Origin: Eleginops maclovinus
Taxonomy: Eukaryota > Chordata > Actinopteri > Perciformes > Eleginopidae
Direction: 5' to 3'
Assembly (NCBI RefSeq): GCF_036324505.1
Contig: NC_086350.1
Span: 14,698,032-14,762,031 of the forward strand
DNA length: 64,000 bases
A program made the position numbers and the translations under genes. The notes beneath the pieces were generated by a model. The model saw only the letters and a list, made by a program, of their open reading frames with translations. It was not told where the DNA came from and made no database searches. Shown piece after piece: positions 1 to 14,469 of the stretch (position 1 is its first letter; each line of letters opens with the position of its first letter).

Positions 1-617
1 CAGTACCTGATAAAAGCCTGGGTAGGAGTCCAGAAATCACAGAGACAATTTGACTCCCTAGTTGTCTTTCCTTCCTCTTTTACTCACTATGTTCTCTGGC
101 TATTCTCTGTTATTTCCCCTCCTCCTTTTATGACATGTTTTTGCTCTAGCTTCATAAAAAGGAAGTATACACGCTCAATGTTCTGTTCAATAGCTAAAGT
201 GCATCCATACAGCTTGTCCAAATGTATGTCAGACACTTTCACTGCCCTATATTTACACTCATTACCATATGGTCACATAGCCGCTGGTCCCTCACAGCTG
301 GCCTACACTACACCGGGCCATGGGTGAGTAGTAATTACAATGTTCGCCAACATGGTGGGGGGATCATACACTGGCATAATGTGAGCTGGCCTGTAAAACC
401 CACACATGTTCTAAAGTGTCACAACTGCTTAGGCAATAAACACAACGAGCCGGTGTAGTGGGTCATGGGGCTGCTCTGGGGAAAGGCATGCATCAGGATG
501 ATAAGAGCACAGCCTAAACAGAAAGAGCTGAGGATTCATGCAGACGTGGAAGTCATACTAGAGCCCACCTGCCGCATTACAGATGCTGTACCATGAACAC
601 AAGCATATCGGTAACGT

Positions 618-931
618 TAGGGGTGTCACAAAAAAGCATCAGTTGATACTAAAACAAGTAACATTCTAAAATGCTCAATACAAATTTGATAGCAAGCCTC
701 CTGGTTGCATCGTATTGATTTAACTAAATAATTGATCACAAAACGTCAAGTGAGTGTGCTCTGGAGCGAGTGTTTGGTTAAGGGAACGAGAGGGAGAGAG
801 AGGTGGATGCAAAGACAGCAAACAGCTGTTATGCAGAGAGGAGAAGCTGTCGAGGACGCACAACAAGACACCTGGGCTTTATATCCTTCCGGATTTGAAC
901 AGTTTGACAGCACGATGTAGTGACATCCCTA
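618..931. mobile_element. hAT-like non-autonomous element (MITE)
   Basis: The segment starts with TAGGGGTGTCAC and ends with GTGACATCCCTA, whose reverse complement differs from the start at one of 12 positions. This terminal inverted repeat resembles the TAGGGGTGTCAC-type ends of hAT-superfamily elements common in fish. The flanking 8-mers, GGTAACGT on the left and TTTACAGT on the right, agree at 5 of 8 positions, which would fit a decayed 8-bp target-site duplication. The 314-bp interior has no transposase. The class assignment rests on the ends only. Confidence 0.45.
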
Positions 932-3900
932 TTTACAGTAAAAGATATTCCCACATACACCAATACCCATGCCTACATGCAGGAAAAGCACTTACTTGTG
1001 TCTAAAATCCTCAAGGAGTTCAGACCTACTGCATGGTGTAGTGAAGTAAGCCACTCCATGCTAGTTGCCAACAAAGCACACAGTTCAAAATTGTCTGTCC
1101 ATCTTCCTGTGACTTCAACTGACTCACATGATGCTACTTTGTGCTTTCAACTCATCAGGTATGCCCTGTCAGCATTTAGCTGTCATCTTTTAAAGCGAAG
1201 CCTCTTCAGATGCCAGACAACTTGTATGCTCAGCCGGTCTGACAGCGATGCGGAACATGGTGGTGACACTAACGGATGGTGTGATAAATCAGACCCAACA
1301 GTATGACTGATGAGCAACACACAGTTCAAACTGTTGCTGTTAATATGATTCAATTATTAACTTGTACGTGCTCTGTTAATAAACAAGTGTGTAGAAAATG
1401 AATTATATATACAATGTTATAGTCCAAATGACAATCAGTATGAGGTGGCAGAGATTCCATCAGTAGGATCTTACCAGAAGCATTAGCCGTCTTTGTTTAG
1501 TTTTATGCAATAAAGTTGCTCTTACTAGAAATCCAGGCATCAACAATAAATCCCAAAATTAAAAAAGGACAACTGCCTCTACTTCTGTGTTGACAGCAAA
1601 CACAAACACCGTTATCTGGCGCTGAGTGTTCCTGAATCTCTGTCTGTCTGTGCTTTGTTGACAGCCACTTATATAAAGGCTGGAGCGAGAGCCGGTAAGC
1701 CCTGACCTCCGTCTCCCAGCTGCTTTGTGCAGAGGCCGTCCTGCTGCAGGGGCACTGAATTTTAATTAGACACACAAACCTAAAGTACAGAAACACCACT
1801 CCATATTAAATCCAGGCCCACTCTGGGCTAAATTCTCATACCCCTGCTCACACGACAGCTTTTTTTTCTGGGGTTTATGAAGTGACATAATGGATCTAGT
1901 TGAATGTCCTACCATCATAATAGATCATATCTAAGAGTAATGTCTCAGAGTACTGCATGTTGAGATATAGACAAGAAAAGACTGATTTCAGACAGGATTT
2001 TATTTTCTATTGTATAACAGGAAATGCAGATGTGGTCTTTAGTCAAATAATGCAAGCACAGTTTGCAGACTTGAATTGTTACACGGTGGTTGTATTATAA
2101 AGTTCACAAAGAGATTTTCTTATATATTGTATAAATGTATGTTTGTAGTTGATGAAAGTTAGAGCAAAGGGGATCCGGCAGTATTCTCTCAGCTCCATAT
2201 CTGAGGGAGATAAAAGTAAGAGGCATCATGTAGGAATACTAATATGCACAAAAGAAAACACAAAGCCGAGACTGACAGTGGGGACTGTATAGTGAAGCTG
2301 TCACTGCTACAGCGGCTTCTGGAGTTTCTCTTTCAAAACAGAGGCTACTTCTTTTTAAACCTTTTTTCGTCAAAAGAAAAAGAAGGCAAACCGCTTAGCT
2401 AGTTTTATTTGCCAGTTTATTCTATAATTCATGGATTTATTGCAGAGTATGAAGGTCTAGAAGCATGTCCCCATTAAAAATGCAACACAATGATATGGTG
2501 TGGTGTGGCAGAAACACACAAGAATGGGATCAGGCGAGGGGAAGGATGGACGAGAGTAGTTGAAAGAAGACATCACTGAAAATGAGAAAAAAGGGGGGGT
2601 TACGAGATGAGAAAAGGGGGCGGCAATCTATTTACAGCTCTAATCTTTCCTGTCCCGTGCAATATTTCTTTCTCTTGAATTATAAATGACAAAGTAACTC
2701 CTTTGACTGAAAGGACCAACTAATCCACTGTAGATTGTTGTGAAATCCTCTAATTATTATTCTATAGTAATATTAGATCTTTATTCTCAAAAAGTAAAAT
2801 GTTTTTGGACAGTCTGAATTTCTTGGCTCAGGTGCAGTTGATGTCAGGTCTTTTCAGATTTGGGATAGAGTTTTATTTCCTCTTTTTTTATCCAGTCCAT
2901 CTGAGGTTGAGTGAGGCAATTTAGAAAGGTGAAATGTGCCTTTTGTGGAAGTAAGGTTCATCATACACTTGAAAACATCTATTTGAAATTGAAACACTTC
3001 TCACAGATACATTTGGTATAAAACTCTCTGACATGTTAGCAACATTTTCTTACTTTTGAACACATCAAATAATGAACTGCAATGAATAATGAAGAGCTCT
3101 ATATCCCAGCAAACACATGGGCAGCTAAAGCTCTTTCAATCCATCATTAGAAACAGTTCTACAAAGGTGAATTTAAAACAATACTTTGTACAAAGCATAT
3201 TTTCTTTCTATACGGAGAAAATGGCCACAAACACAGAAAAAAATATCCAAACATCACTTAAAGAAACTATCTTGAGTGACGAATGAAAGCTCTGAACTGG
3301 CTAAGCAACAAACAGAAGCAGTGTACATATTATATATTTGCCGCCACAATGACTGATAAATAGCATCCTGAACATCTCTATGTGGTGCTGGAGGAGAAAT
3401 CTTGTTCTGCAGGGATTCGAAATCACTATCGATAACCAATGGAAATCAAAGCTGCAATCATTCACAAGGGAGCAATTTTAGACACTTTGAGTGCCTTCAG
3501 CAATTTTAAGTGTTCTCTACTGAAAGTTGTCCCTGAAATATGACAAATACTTGTTTCCAGATTGAATGTAAAAATGATCAAGTCCAGGACACACAGACAG
3601 GCAGAGTGTATATTAAACGTTACATCTGACTGGTGGATTTGAGTTCATATTTCCAATATAGGAACACACTAATGAACCTCAATCTGGGATTATAACAATA
3701 ATAGTAACAGGGCTGTTGTTTGTTTGTGTATACGCACTGCCTGTTATTTACTCTGTTTGGACCTCAGCCTACAGTATGTTTGTCTGAGAGAAAGAAAGCC
3801 TAAGTAATCTTCAATATCCATGCCTAACAGGCTTAAATCGTAATGCACTCAGCTACAAAAACACCAATATACTGTAGGACTAAGTATGGACTTGATTTCA

Positions 3901-6900
3901 AGAAATAGGATTTTCTGTGAGGGAAATCTCCAACCTTTACTGTATAGCAGCAGAAAATAGAGTGTTTTAATACACTCTTAAGCTTAGAGGGGGACTAACA
4001 CCACATGAAAAAGCAGTGGAGGCTTGAGGATGAAATGTATTGGACACAAACACAGTACACACACACATACACATACACACACATTCATTATTTATTACAC
4101 TGAACACATTTTATTCATGATGCATGAGTGCGGTAAAAGAAATCTCCCCACTATCAAAGCACTATGGGAGTGCTGTTACTATAGCAACAGCATTAAACTC
4201 ATCATTGACTGTGAATGTTTTTGCAATTTAATTCAATTTCAGATGTCTCTGGTGAAGAATTAGAAAGGAGCAGTCATTATTACAGTAATCTGACACTCGG
4301 TCTATAAAACGTCATTATCTCAGACTGTCCTTTAACTGAAACGCGTTTTTTTTCGGTTTATGAAGGGGGTTTGTGACATTGTTATTGATGTTTTGTGATG
4401 GGTAATATAAAGCTGATTAAGGAGAACAAGAAAAAGAAACAAAGAATGCCTCTTTGCATTCTAGTCCAAAGCCAGCCTTCACCTGGAGCCATGCCACGTG
4501 CTGACACAGCATGCACACACCACTATGTTTACTCAAATACACAGACTAGCTCTGTGTTCAAACCACAAACAATGAGATGGAAACACTGATAAATTGATCC
4601 GAGGCAAGCCATCAGAAAAAGTGAAAGCAGTCTTCATGATTTGTGATAAGTCATTTTGTGTTGAGCTAAAATCTTTGTTATTCATGAACCAAAACAGTAT
4701 GGTAAATCGAAAGTATTAAAATGAAGCTCACACACACATCAAAGCAGGCCAACATGTGGACTCCAGGAATCCAGAAAAATGTAAAGCTGGTAAATAACTT
4801 CACTACACATCACAACAAAGTTCGTTTCTCAATTGGTAACTGAATAAGAAAAGGTCAAAAGTCATTTACAACTGCATTTACTCTTGATGTCACGAGTCAT
4901 TCTAGCAGTAGTGTATTGAGTGTTACCTCTGTTGCTCGGCTCCTGAAGGATCTTTCTGAGCGAAGCAGCATGGCGCCTTCTGAGTAATCCTTTTTCTGAG
5001 GCACTAGATTTTTTAGGTTTTAGCTGTGTATAATATCTAGTATTACTCTGGATGAACAACAGGCGAGAGTGAATGAGTTCTGATAGGGTTGACAGGAGGC
5101 CGGAACAAAGCAGGACAAAGCCACGGCCTCTTTCCCACTCATCAACACACTCACAAACAGGCAGAGCACAGGCTTATTGTATGTGGACCCAAAAACACAT
5201 TCTGCTCTACGCTCAACCGATTCCACCCACCCTCCTGTCCACACTGGCAGCATGGCTTTGTCGAGTATTGTCCCCTCCATCAGTACAATTGAGCTGTGGC
5301 TTACTCGCCAACCCATTAATGCAAAAAAAAGAGAAAGAATGCATTGGCATAAACAGCAACACATACATTTAAATGTCACACAAAGACACAAAGAAGCAAT
5401 ATTTTTATGAAAGACAGATTATTCATGGGTGTTGGAACAGTGATACTCCACTCAGAATCTACGGGCTCTATTTTATTGTTGTTGGGTGTTGTGCACCCAC
5501 AAGCTGTAATTGCACATGGCAAATCATTCGATTGAAGTTTGTGTAATCATTAGAAAGTAACCACAGAAACCAAAGTGCTGATGTGTTCATCAAACTTGTC
5601 ATTTTGATTAAGTATTCTGCAGTTCTATTGCAAATCAACAGGCAACGGTTCCAAAAAAAGAATCAAACCAATTAAAACTTCTATCTTGACTAGAACTCCC
5701 TCAGGACGGTTTGCTCCTGCCAGTCCTGTCCCGGTGTTTCAATCCAAACACAGAGTGACCGGGCTACAGCTACGCAGGCCATTTGCTTTTTTAATAACTC
5801 CACCTAAAGTGTTTCCTAGTGTTTAAAGGGTATGAAATGTGATTGCCCGTGATTATAGCAGCTTCTTACTGAGCCACCTAAAATTTATGATAATGGATTC
5901 TTTCTGATCCCACCCTGGAGACAAGTGCTCCACAGGTGTTAGCTTGGCATGCCCTCAACACACTGAGCGGTGCGCACTTCACTGCAATCTGAGGAGGGCT
6001 GCCGGGATCGCGAAAGATAAAGCCCTCTGCTTGAGTAAGCTCAATATGTGGTCTTAGATCATGGAAGTTAAAATGGATTATAATTAAGACCAGGTGGTAT
6101 CTGCAAAGTCAGCAGCACCTGCAAGTTAGACAACGTTGTGTGTGAGGACTGAGATGAAAAAATAAGTGGATTGACCCAGACTTTGGTAGCGGTATGACTG
6201 TTTGAGCATGCCGACCATGAGAGATGCTACAAGTTGGATTTGAGCAAAACATCTTCAAAATTGGTGGGAACCATGAATTGCATTCTAGACCATTTATTTC
6301 AGTCACTCCTACAAGTACTGTTTTATATTCACAACATATATTTTTATTTGAGTAATGAGAGATGCTTCAGTGTTACAGTCAATAAATTCTGTCACATGAA
6401 AAATGACAATAGAGCGCTATTGTTGTTTGTATGACTGCATATGTTTGTGTTTGCAAGCAAAGGGAATGCATACTGTCATCAGAATCAAAGAGTCCAGAGA
6501 AAGAAAGAGCTGAATCAGGTCCAGTCATGTGCTTTTAGACAGACACAAACTGACAGCACGACACTGGCAGGCAGGCAGTACTGGGACAGAGCCAGAGGAT
6601 CAACAGCGACTAAACATTGCCAAAAGTGAAAAGACCAACTGGAGCTAAGCCTAGTAAAACTCAAATCCAAAATAGAGCTGATATACCAAACCAGACCCTC
6701 CCCTACATTTGAACCTTGGCTGCACACAGCCTACAGGCTACAGAGAGAAAACAGATGAGGGCAGCCCGCTGCAGGCTAGAACACACAGGGGTTTGTGGGT
6801 ATTGTATTTATTCAGCTAGATGAGTATTAGAACTCTATTGTACTTTGTCCCTCTGGCGTCTTATTCTATATTCCTCTATTCATACTGCCTGACCTAGAAT

Positions 6901-8439
6901 AATGTCTCCTGCTCGTGGGATGTGGTACTGTATGGAGCAAGAACTATACAATGTGCTATTTCTTTATGGTGAAATGAACTTGTGCAATGAGGTGAAGCAT
7001 CATCAAGCAAGTCCAGTTCCACTTCAGTTTAATGGATGGATGCAAAATGCATGTTATTTCTACTGTTTGTGAAAAACATAAAAAATCAGTGGTGATCAGA
7101 AGCGAGTTAGAATTCAGACGATAAATGAAAGGAGAAAGTATGTGTAGCCAGCTAAATGGCTTTTTGCTTGGTTTACATTTCCTGAAACAGGACACAATAA
7201 GTCACATTTTTCATTCTAACAGTGAAGGCATCGGCTGTGATGTGCATGTTTGTCTTCCACCACAGTCTGTTTAGTATGAGCCACAATGCAGGGAGTTGAA
7301 CATGTGGAGTTGAATGTATCCTCTACACTGCCGATGTCAGAGACTGACTAACTGGGACATTTATAATGTGATTAACATCTTCTGGTTTAGTTGCACATTG
7401 TTGCTGAAGCTTGTTTTAGCAATTTATATTCTCAGACTGAAACAATACATTTATTCAAAGAGTTGTCCTCCATTCATAATTTTTATCAGATCTCAATTGT
7501 TACCCAATTTGAACATTTTAATGCAGACCGTAGAATATTGCCAAGGGTAAATCTATGAACGACACATGGCTCCCTATCAGCTTTTGCACTAACAAAATAC
7601 ATTACTCATATCGCAAAAACCAGAGCCCAAAAAATAACCATTAACAGTACCTGCAAGCCTAGACCAAAATAAAGCTTACTGGAGTGTGTTATGAAGACCC
7701 TGCGGCTATAGTTTCTACATGGCCTGGTTTCAAAGCAGGCTGAACACAAAATAATCAATTCCTTCTTTTAAAACCCCCTCTCTTACTTACACATTAGTTG
7801 ATTACAAAGCTGCAATTTCCAGCACAACAACTTGAAAACATGCTAGAAAAGAAGCATCACAGAAGACACAAACACATTAGAGGGAAAGCAGTGGCATCAG
7901 GCAACTGTAATGCTAAATAACACTCTCCAAGCCGGGGCCAAAGCAAAGGAGCACAAATCACACTTCAGTGCAGAGCAGTGTTTTAAACGCTGTTACTGAC
8001 ACTAGCTGGATGTACTGAAAAGTTACAAAACAACAGAAAGGACATAAATTAAAAACTATAAATAATGAGTTTGTATACCTCTTGGATTCTACTTTGTCAA
8101 TTATTGACCAAATGGACTTATGGAAGACATGTTTGTGTTGGATATTTTGTAGAGAAGGTCATCCTGTTGAGCCACCTGCTGAGCCTCACTGACTGAGACA
8201 GACAGCTTTGGAACTCACACTGGAGGTTCACAGAAAAGCTGTATTAGCTTAACAACTGTACCCAGATATTATGCTGTCCTTTGGCTCTTTGCAGCTTTGT
8301 TTCTCTCCGACACAAACACACATTAGTAAAGCTTTCTCCATCAAAGAGCGTCAACAGAAGGTAACAACAGCAATGTGACACAAGTGGAGCACTATGATAA
8401 CAGAAAGTAAAAACCATAAAGCAACGAATGCTCCAGAGA

Positions 8440-8702
8440 GACCCACGAGCACACACACATTGCCATGTGCAGTGATACACACATTTTTTATACTCATGTG
8501 CACACACACTAGCATACAGGAATGTCTGCCACATACAGACACACATACGTACATATATTTCCCTTGCTTACTCAGTCCCTCACACAGGTCACAGGTAGCT
8601 GTCAAAAACATTCATACCTCCTCTAACATGTCAGAGACCCACACACACAAGCGCGCAGACACACACACAGACACACCCGCAAATAAACACACAAGCAGAT
8701 AG
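8440..8702. repeat. degenerate CA-rich region
   Basis: Interrupted short CACA runs are spread over about 260 bases, mixed with CATACA and GACACA variants. This is an old, imperfect dinucleotide region. The open frames on both strands come from repeat composition and not from coding sequence. Confidence 0.6.
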
Positions 8703-9111
8703 ACACAGTGATCGTAGCGTATGGTTGGTAACTGAGCCAGTGCAGAGAGAAACATTAGCATTCTGTCAATGTTTCAGACAAGACTGCACCAGCTCTTCAC
8801 ACAGCCAACATGCAGCAGAGCATAACAACAGAACGGAAGCGGGAGAGAGAAAGAGAGAGAGCACAGACAGGTAGACAGAGATGAGTTGGGGAGTGTGCAG
8901 GAATTCATTAGAGGCAGAAAGTATGAAAGAGAGAGACAGAGGAGGAAAAATACATAATTACACCAGACATAATGATCAAATTAAAGATATGATGAGAGCA
9001 ATTGGGGTACCTTACTATTGAGCCTGGCCTTCCTTGCTTCTTTAGTTTGTCTTTCTCTTCTCTCGGCTGCTTGTCTTCTGCCCAGAGCGGATCCCATCTC
9101 TCACACTCACA

Positions 9112-9242
<131 letters not shown>

Positions 9243-10019
9243 CACGTCAAACACTCACTCCCGTAGGTATGCTACAGTCCCAATGCCAAAACATCATCCA
9301 CATGGCCATATCCAGTACCCCTCCCCTTCATCTTGATCCCTGTCCTGCTCCTTCACTCCCTCTCCTGTTGTCAAAGCAGCACATGCACACTCACATGGTC
9401 ACTCACACAAACAGTCACCCAAGCACAGGCGCACACTCTGACTCCTGTGCAGACAGACGGAGAGATGGTAAGGGGTGATTTTGCAGGATGCTGAAGAGAA
9501 CAGAGGGAGGGTGGGGGGAGAGAGAGCCAGAGAACAGGGAGGGAAAAAAGAGGGAGGAGAGAAAGCATTAGAGAGAGGGAAAACAGAAGGAGAGAATGAG
9601 AGAAAGTGGGCGGGGTGTAGAAGCAAGGACAGATAGGGATATCCTAAGCGGTAGGAAATCAACGGGACACACTAACACTGTAGGATGCTGAGCAATCCTT
9701 GTCGTTTCAGTCCAAACCAAGTGTTACACCACAACGGGAGCTTTAAAACGAGTGAATAATGCTCATGCTTTTGTGTCTTATTGTTTCTGAGATTATCCCC
9801 CAATACCCCCTATTTACACAACTCCACACACATGCTGCATAGTATGTATCCTTTTACACATCGACACAGAAACATACAGTATCTCAATCACATGTTCCAG
9901 ATATTTGTACTATTTTTTAACAACTAAATGTTTCTTCTTTTCATGGAATTTTCCATAATGAGAGCTTTGTATGTGAGGGATTCCCCAATGGAAACATCCA
10001 CTCATCCTGTGCCATGAAG

Positions 10020-10145
<126 letters not shown>

Positions 10146-12950
10146 TATGCAGAAATTCCACATCAAATTCCATGATAGCTGCAGTAGCAGTAGCTCTGAT
10201 AGGAGGGTTTAGGCACTTTGCATTTCCTCAGTGGCGTCTCCGAACAATAATACTTGTTTCATTCTCTGAGCAGTGTTATTGTCAATTGAAAATATCACAG
10301 AAATTCTCATTCATAAATACAATAAGCTGCCAACAACAATACCAGAAGTCAGTGTAGGAGGAATAGCATTACTCTGTAATGTGTTTAATAGAGGAGCCTT
10401 TTGTGAATCCTGCTGCACACATGTACACTATCAATAACCTTGACATGAAGTGAGCACTGACTTGAATCAAACTGACAGGACAAATTATTTGCAGTTTAAG
10501 AATATCTGTGTGAAATTTCCCAACTGGTTATGATGTGAGCAGAATCCAAAGCCCTTACTCTGACAGTGTGCTCGGTTGAGTCAGTGACCACATTGCCAAA
10601 TAGTGCGTTACTAAATGCTCTCCACTACTATATGCCTCTTTAGTTTGTTACAGCCCACCCCCTCCCATCTCTAGGCGAATCATGCCCTGGGCTTATTTCA
10701 TAATTATGACAGCGTACCTTTCTTTAATCCATCTTTTATGCCCACATTGTAAATATATCTTTCATGGACAGTAGGCATAATGTTCAACCTTTAACAGCAT
10801 GGGATCTGCTCTCCTGTAGAGGATGTAGTGAACAGTCACATTGATATGCCCTGATCAGTCCCTACAGAGTGGCCTGAAGCATTGATCCTCTGTTCCTCAG
10901 TTGGTGATCTTGATCAGTGGATGATTTGATTTAATGCCATTAAAAGACATATAGCAACCTAAAAATGGACATTGTAATACAGTGAAGACCCAGTTTCAGT
11001 GTGGAATGTTAAACAATCAATGAGCTTGAGTTTATTTTAACTGATTACATTTTTTTTTACAATTTATATAACTGGAACCCTATTGTCACATTGCAAGAAA
11101 GCAGCCCATTCTGTAACCCTGTCCATCACATGGCTGACCTCCTACACCAAACACCCACGCATTTTCCCTCCCTAAACATATGGTGTTTAAATATTCTGCA
11201 GACCCCTTCATGGTTAACCAGGACAGTTTCCGAGTGAGGAGGTTTGGTTAGGTCGAATGTAAAGGGGGAAAAAAGAATGGGAAAATCCTATCAATTATGA
11301 CCTCATTTCAAACTTTAGCCTGCGGCTAACAAGCTCCATACCAGCAAAGTAGGCTAATGCCTGACCTCTGCCCAACAGGGCAGCTTGCTGCAGGATGAAT
11401 AGTGAACATGCTGACAGCCAAGAGAGTCACCCATAACAGGATTTCCCCTTTTACCCCAGGAAGTCATTATGCAACAAAAGCAATTGCACCATTCAGGAAA
11501 AAGAGCGAAAGTGATAATGAATATAGTATTGCTATTACACCTTTCCAATCACTCTTAGTCAATCTATACAAATAATTTAGAAAACAAACAACAAAAGGCG
11601 TATTTAATAGATACATGATTTAAACAGATAGAGTGTTCTGTGTTGAGAGACAGATTAATGACAGAGGAAAACAATCATTCACTAAGGCTGCTTCTTGAGC
11701 TCATGTTGCCAAATTACCCCCCTCATCCTCTCAAGTACTACAGCTGTCCTGGATTACTCATTTCTGAAAAAGCTCCAACAACAGGGTAGCTTTCACTACC
11801 CATTCATGCAGCGAGAAAACCTCAGGGGCTTGGAGTTACACACTCTTTTCTCTATTTGAGATTTGTACCATTTCCACTTCTGTGTGACAGGCCAATCATA
11901 ACAAGTGATCTCTTTATAGATGATTTATTGTGTGAGATTACCAGCTAAATTGCAGCTGGGTACGAACTGATGGTGGGTGAGTTCAGCTTGTAGCGCAGTA
12001 GCAGACGGCGGCCGCTCACACCAGACCGGTTAGACAAGAGACAATATTTGAGAGAATGACTCATCCTTTTCATCACAGCTTTCCTGCATCCCCCTCTCAT
12101 TCAAAGTTTCTCTCTCTCATGCTCTCTTCCACTCTCAATAGAAGCACCCAGCAGAAAAACCTCACTGTCCATGAATAAACAGTAGAGGAGAAAAAGCCCA
12201 CCAATGAACTCAAAGTTCACTCTTTTTCTAAGAAACCAGCTTCACTGACATTTCCATTGTCCAACATACTGCAAATCCAGGACACAGACATGGAATAATA
12301 CAACATTTTGGCCTTTACTCCCCAAATGTTCAACTAAATGTTCAAAGGTATCTGACAAGGAATTGGCCCTGACACAAAAAGGCTCTACTATATGCCACTT
12401 TTCCTCCCAAAAAAATATAGTAATAGTATTTAGCAACTTCCTGGATAGACAAAACCAGTAAAAACAGACATGTGATAATTGTAAGGTCTTTTGCTTATAC
12501 ATTATTTTGAGACAAATGGAAAAAAGTTTCATATCACCACAGAGGTGCTCAACAGGTTAGTTTATTTCTTCAAACAATGACAGTGACATTACTAATATGA
12601 TGATATTTTTCTATGGGATATATAAGGAGCTCACTACCAAGCTTAAATAGTTTTCAGAAGCATTAGTCTTATCTTCAGTTGAAGAAAAACAGATCTAAGA
12701 ACATTAGTCACACAGAGGGGGTTGATAGCGCTGTGCTTTGTGGTCTTACTTCACTGTATTTTATTCATCACACTATTATGTGAGGCAGCATGTAGGGGCA
12801 GACTCTGCACCCCAGCAGCAGCTGGAACACAGACTGGAGATTGTTTGCAACCCTGGCCACTCTTAACTCCCACATGGACATTGAAACATGTGCCTTTTTT
12901 TCTTCTGGACTATACCACATGAAGACCACAACATTCAGCCCACAAACAAA

Positions 12951-14061
12951 TCAAGACTTTCCCTAACCAGAAGCCTTGGATGAACAGACAAGGTATCAGG
13001 AGGGCCAAACAACAACACAAACAGCTGATTGAGGAGCAATTTAAGACTCTGCCCTCGCATGTGGCAAGACATACTCCCCGTTGCCTCCCCATACTGCTCA
13101 GATCAACAATTTCTACTCTGGTTTTAATCGAGAAAATAAAACACAGCCATCAAAGCCACCCCCTTCCCCATTCCCCCCTCCTACGACCAGATCATCAGAC
13201 TCTCCACCACTGCTCTACAATCTGCACCAAGGTGGAATGTAGGTTGAATGCATGCAAGGCCGTTGGCCCTGACGGCATTCACAAGGCTTGTGTTGTACAA
13301 CTGTCCATGGTCTTTACAGAGACTTTCAACCTGTCTCTGGCCCAGGCTGTTGTCCCCACGTGCCTGTAGAGGACAACCATTGTTACGGCCGGCGCATGCT
13401 CTGTTCTCACTAACTCGCCTTTGAGTCTCTATGTAGCTATGTATGTATGTATGGGCTGTCGCCCAGACGCCATTGGCTGCCGACTTCCTGTCCTGCCCAC
13501 CGGTAGGCCTTTCCGAAGACCTGACACTCCGATCCCTGCCGACACCTTACAGGGAGAAGCATAAAAGCCGGTGGACAGCGGTCTGAATCTGTGGCAGATG
13601 CCTCTCGATACTCTTGCACTGCATTTTGATAGATCTGTTAACGGTGGTTAAGTCAAGTGATTCTTATCATATTGGGTTCTAGATTGATGTCAAACTGAGT
13701 AATACATTGACTGTGGTTAAATAGTTCCCCCCATACGCAACAACTATTTTGCCAGTGCCCAAAAAAATCTGCTGCAGGGAATTCAAACTATTTTGTAGCA
13801 ATCACTCCATCATCAGCAAGTGCTCTGAAACACTGGTTCTATTGTTGTTGTTTTTATGTATTTTTAACTAAAATATGCCTAAACCCCTGCAACTTATCTG
13901 CTACTGCTTCACTCCTTGTACCTCACCATACCACCTTGTCTGTAACTTGCCACACATATGCAACAACCTGTATATAGACTGTAACCCATATATGTAGTGT
14001 AACCTCCTCTGCATTTCATCTACTCTTTGCTTGTGCAATGTCAGTTAAATGTAATCTAATC
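12951..14061 (+). mobile_element. decayed L2-like LINE, split by a solo LTR
   Basis: Translations on the plus strand give diagnostic non-LTR reverse-transcriptase fragments. One near 12960 reads FPNQKPWMN, the linker between endonuclease and RT. It is followed by RRAKQQHKQLIEEQF near 13000, KAVGPDGIH near 13255 and FTETFNLSLAQAVVPTC near 13315-13365. After a 362-bp inserted LTR the same domain resumes: TTILPVPKK from about 13741, then SIISKCSETLVL. Beyond about 13850 the sequence passes to a 3' untranslated region ending in TAATCTAATC, a tail shared with the LINE at 23407-24010. Most of the RT and the 5' end are missing, and stops and deletions make it dead. The L2 clade is inferred from motif wording and the tail. 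A Rex-type relative is possible. Confidence 0.75.
13381..13742. mobile_element. solo LTR nested in the LINE relic
   Basis: The 362-bp insert begins TGTTACG and ends CGCAACA, the TG...CA inverted termini expected of a long terminal repeat. It is bracketed by ACCAT (13376-13380) and ACTAT (13743-13747), a 5-bp target-site duplication with one transition. It interrupts a LINE reading frame that resumes on the other side. A TATA-like CATAAAAGCC lies near 13560, in a GC-richer context than its surroundings. No internal gag-pol sequence or second LTR is present, so it fits a solo LTR left by recombination between two LTRs. The Ty3/gypsy class is only a guess from the terminal sequence. Confidence 0.75.
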
Positions 14062-14375
14062 TTTCAATAGTGTAAAAGAAGGCTTATGCTAAAAAAAATG
14101 TTCCAAGTGAAGTAAAGCTAAAATTGGATAATGGGCTTTTGACAAAATCAAGGCTGAAAAGAAATGAATGATGCACAAACTATCAACACAGCAGTCCCTT
14201 GATTTTGAATCAACAGCCGCTCCGCACTATTGTTCTCACTTTCTACAACACAAAACACACGATTGACACCTTTAATTTGCTCCAGAGTAAATCTTCTGTC
14301 CTCTGATGGAGTTTGATTTGAATGCATTAAATTCTTTTGGCTGCCTGTTCCACTTATTATCACGCACACACGCGT

Positions 14376-14376
<1 letters not shown>

Positions 14377-14446
<70 letters not shown>
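14377..14446. repeat. (CA)n microsatellite, about 35 units
   Basis: A perfect CA tract of about 70 bases with an imperfect CACGCACACACGCGTG leader. It starts about 315 bases beyond the LINE relic. Confidence 0.97.
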
Positions 14447-14447
<1 letters not shown>

Positions 14448-14469
14448 GATCAATCACTTGGTGAAATAC

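Noticed and set aside
5020..5391. Overlapping ORFs on both strands, longest 123 codons
   Set aside because: Cysteine- and histidine-rich low-complexity translations on both strands with no recognisable domain and no convincing splice sites. They look like chance ORFs.
12722..12922. 66-codon ORF just before the LINE relic
   Set aside because: No match to LINE endonuclease motifs in this frame. It may be eroded LINE sequence but cannot be supported.
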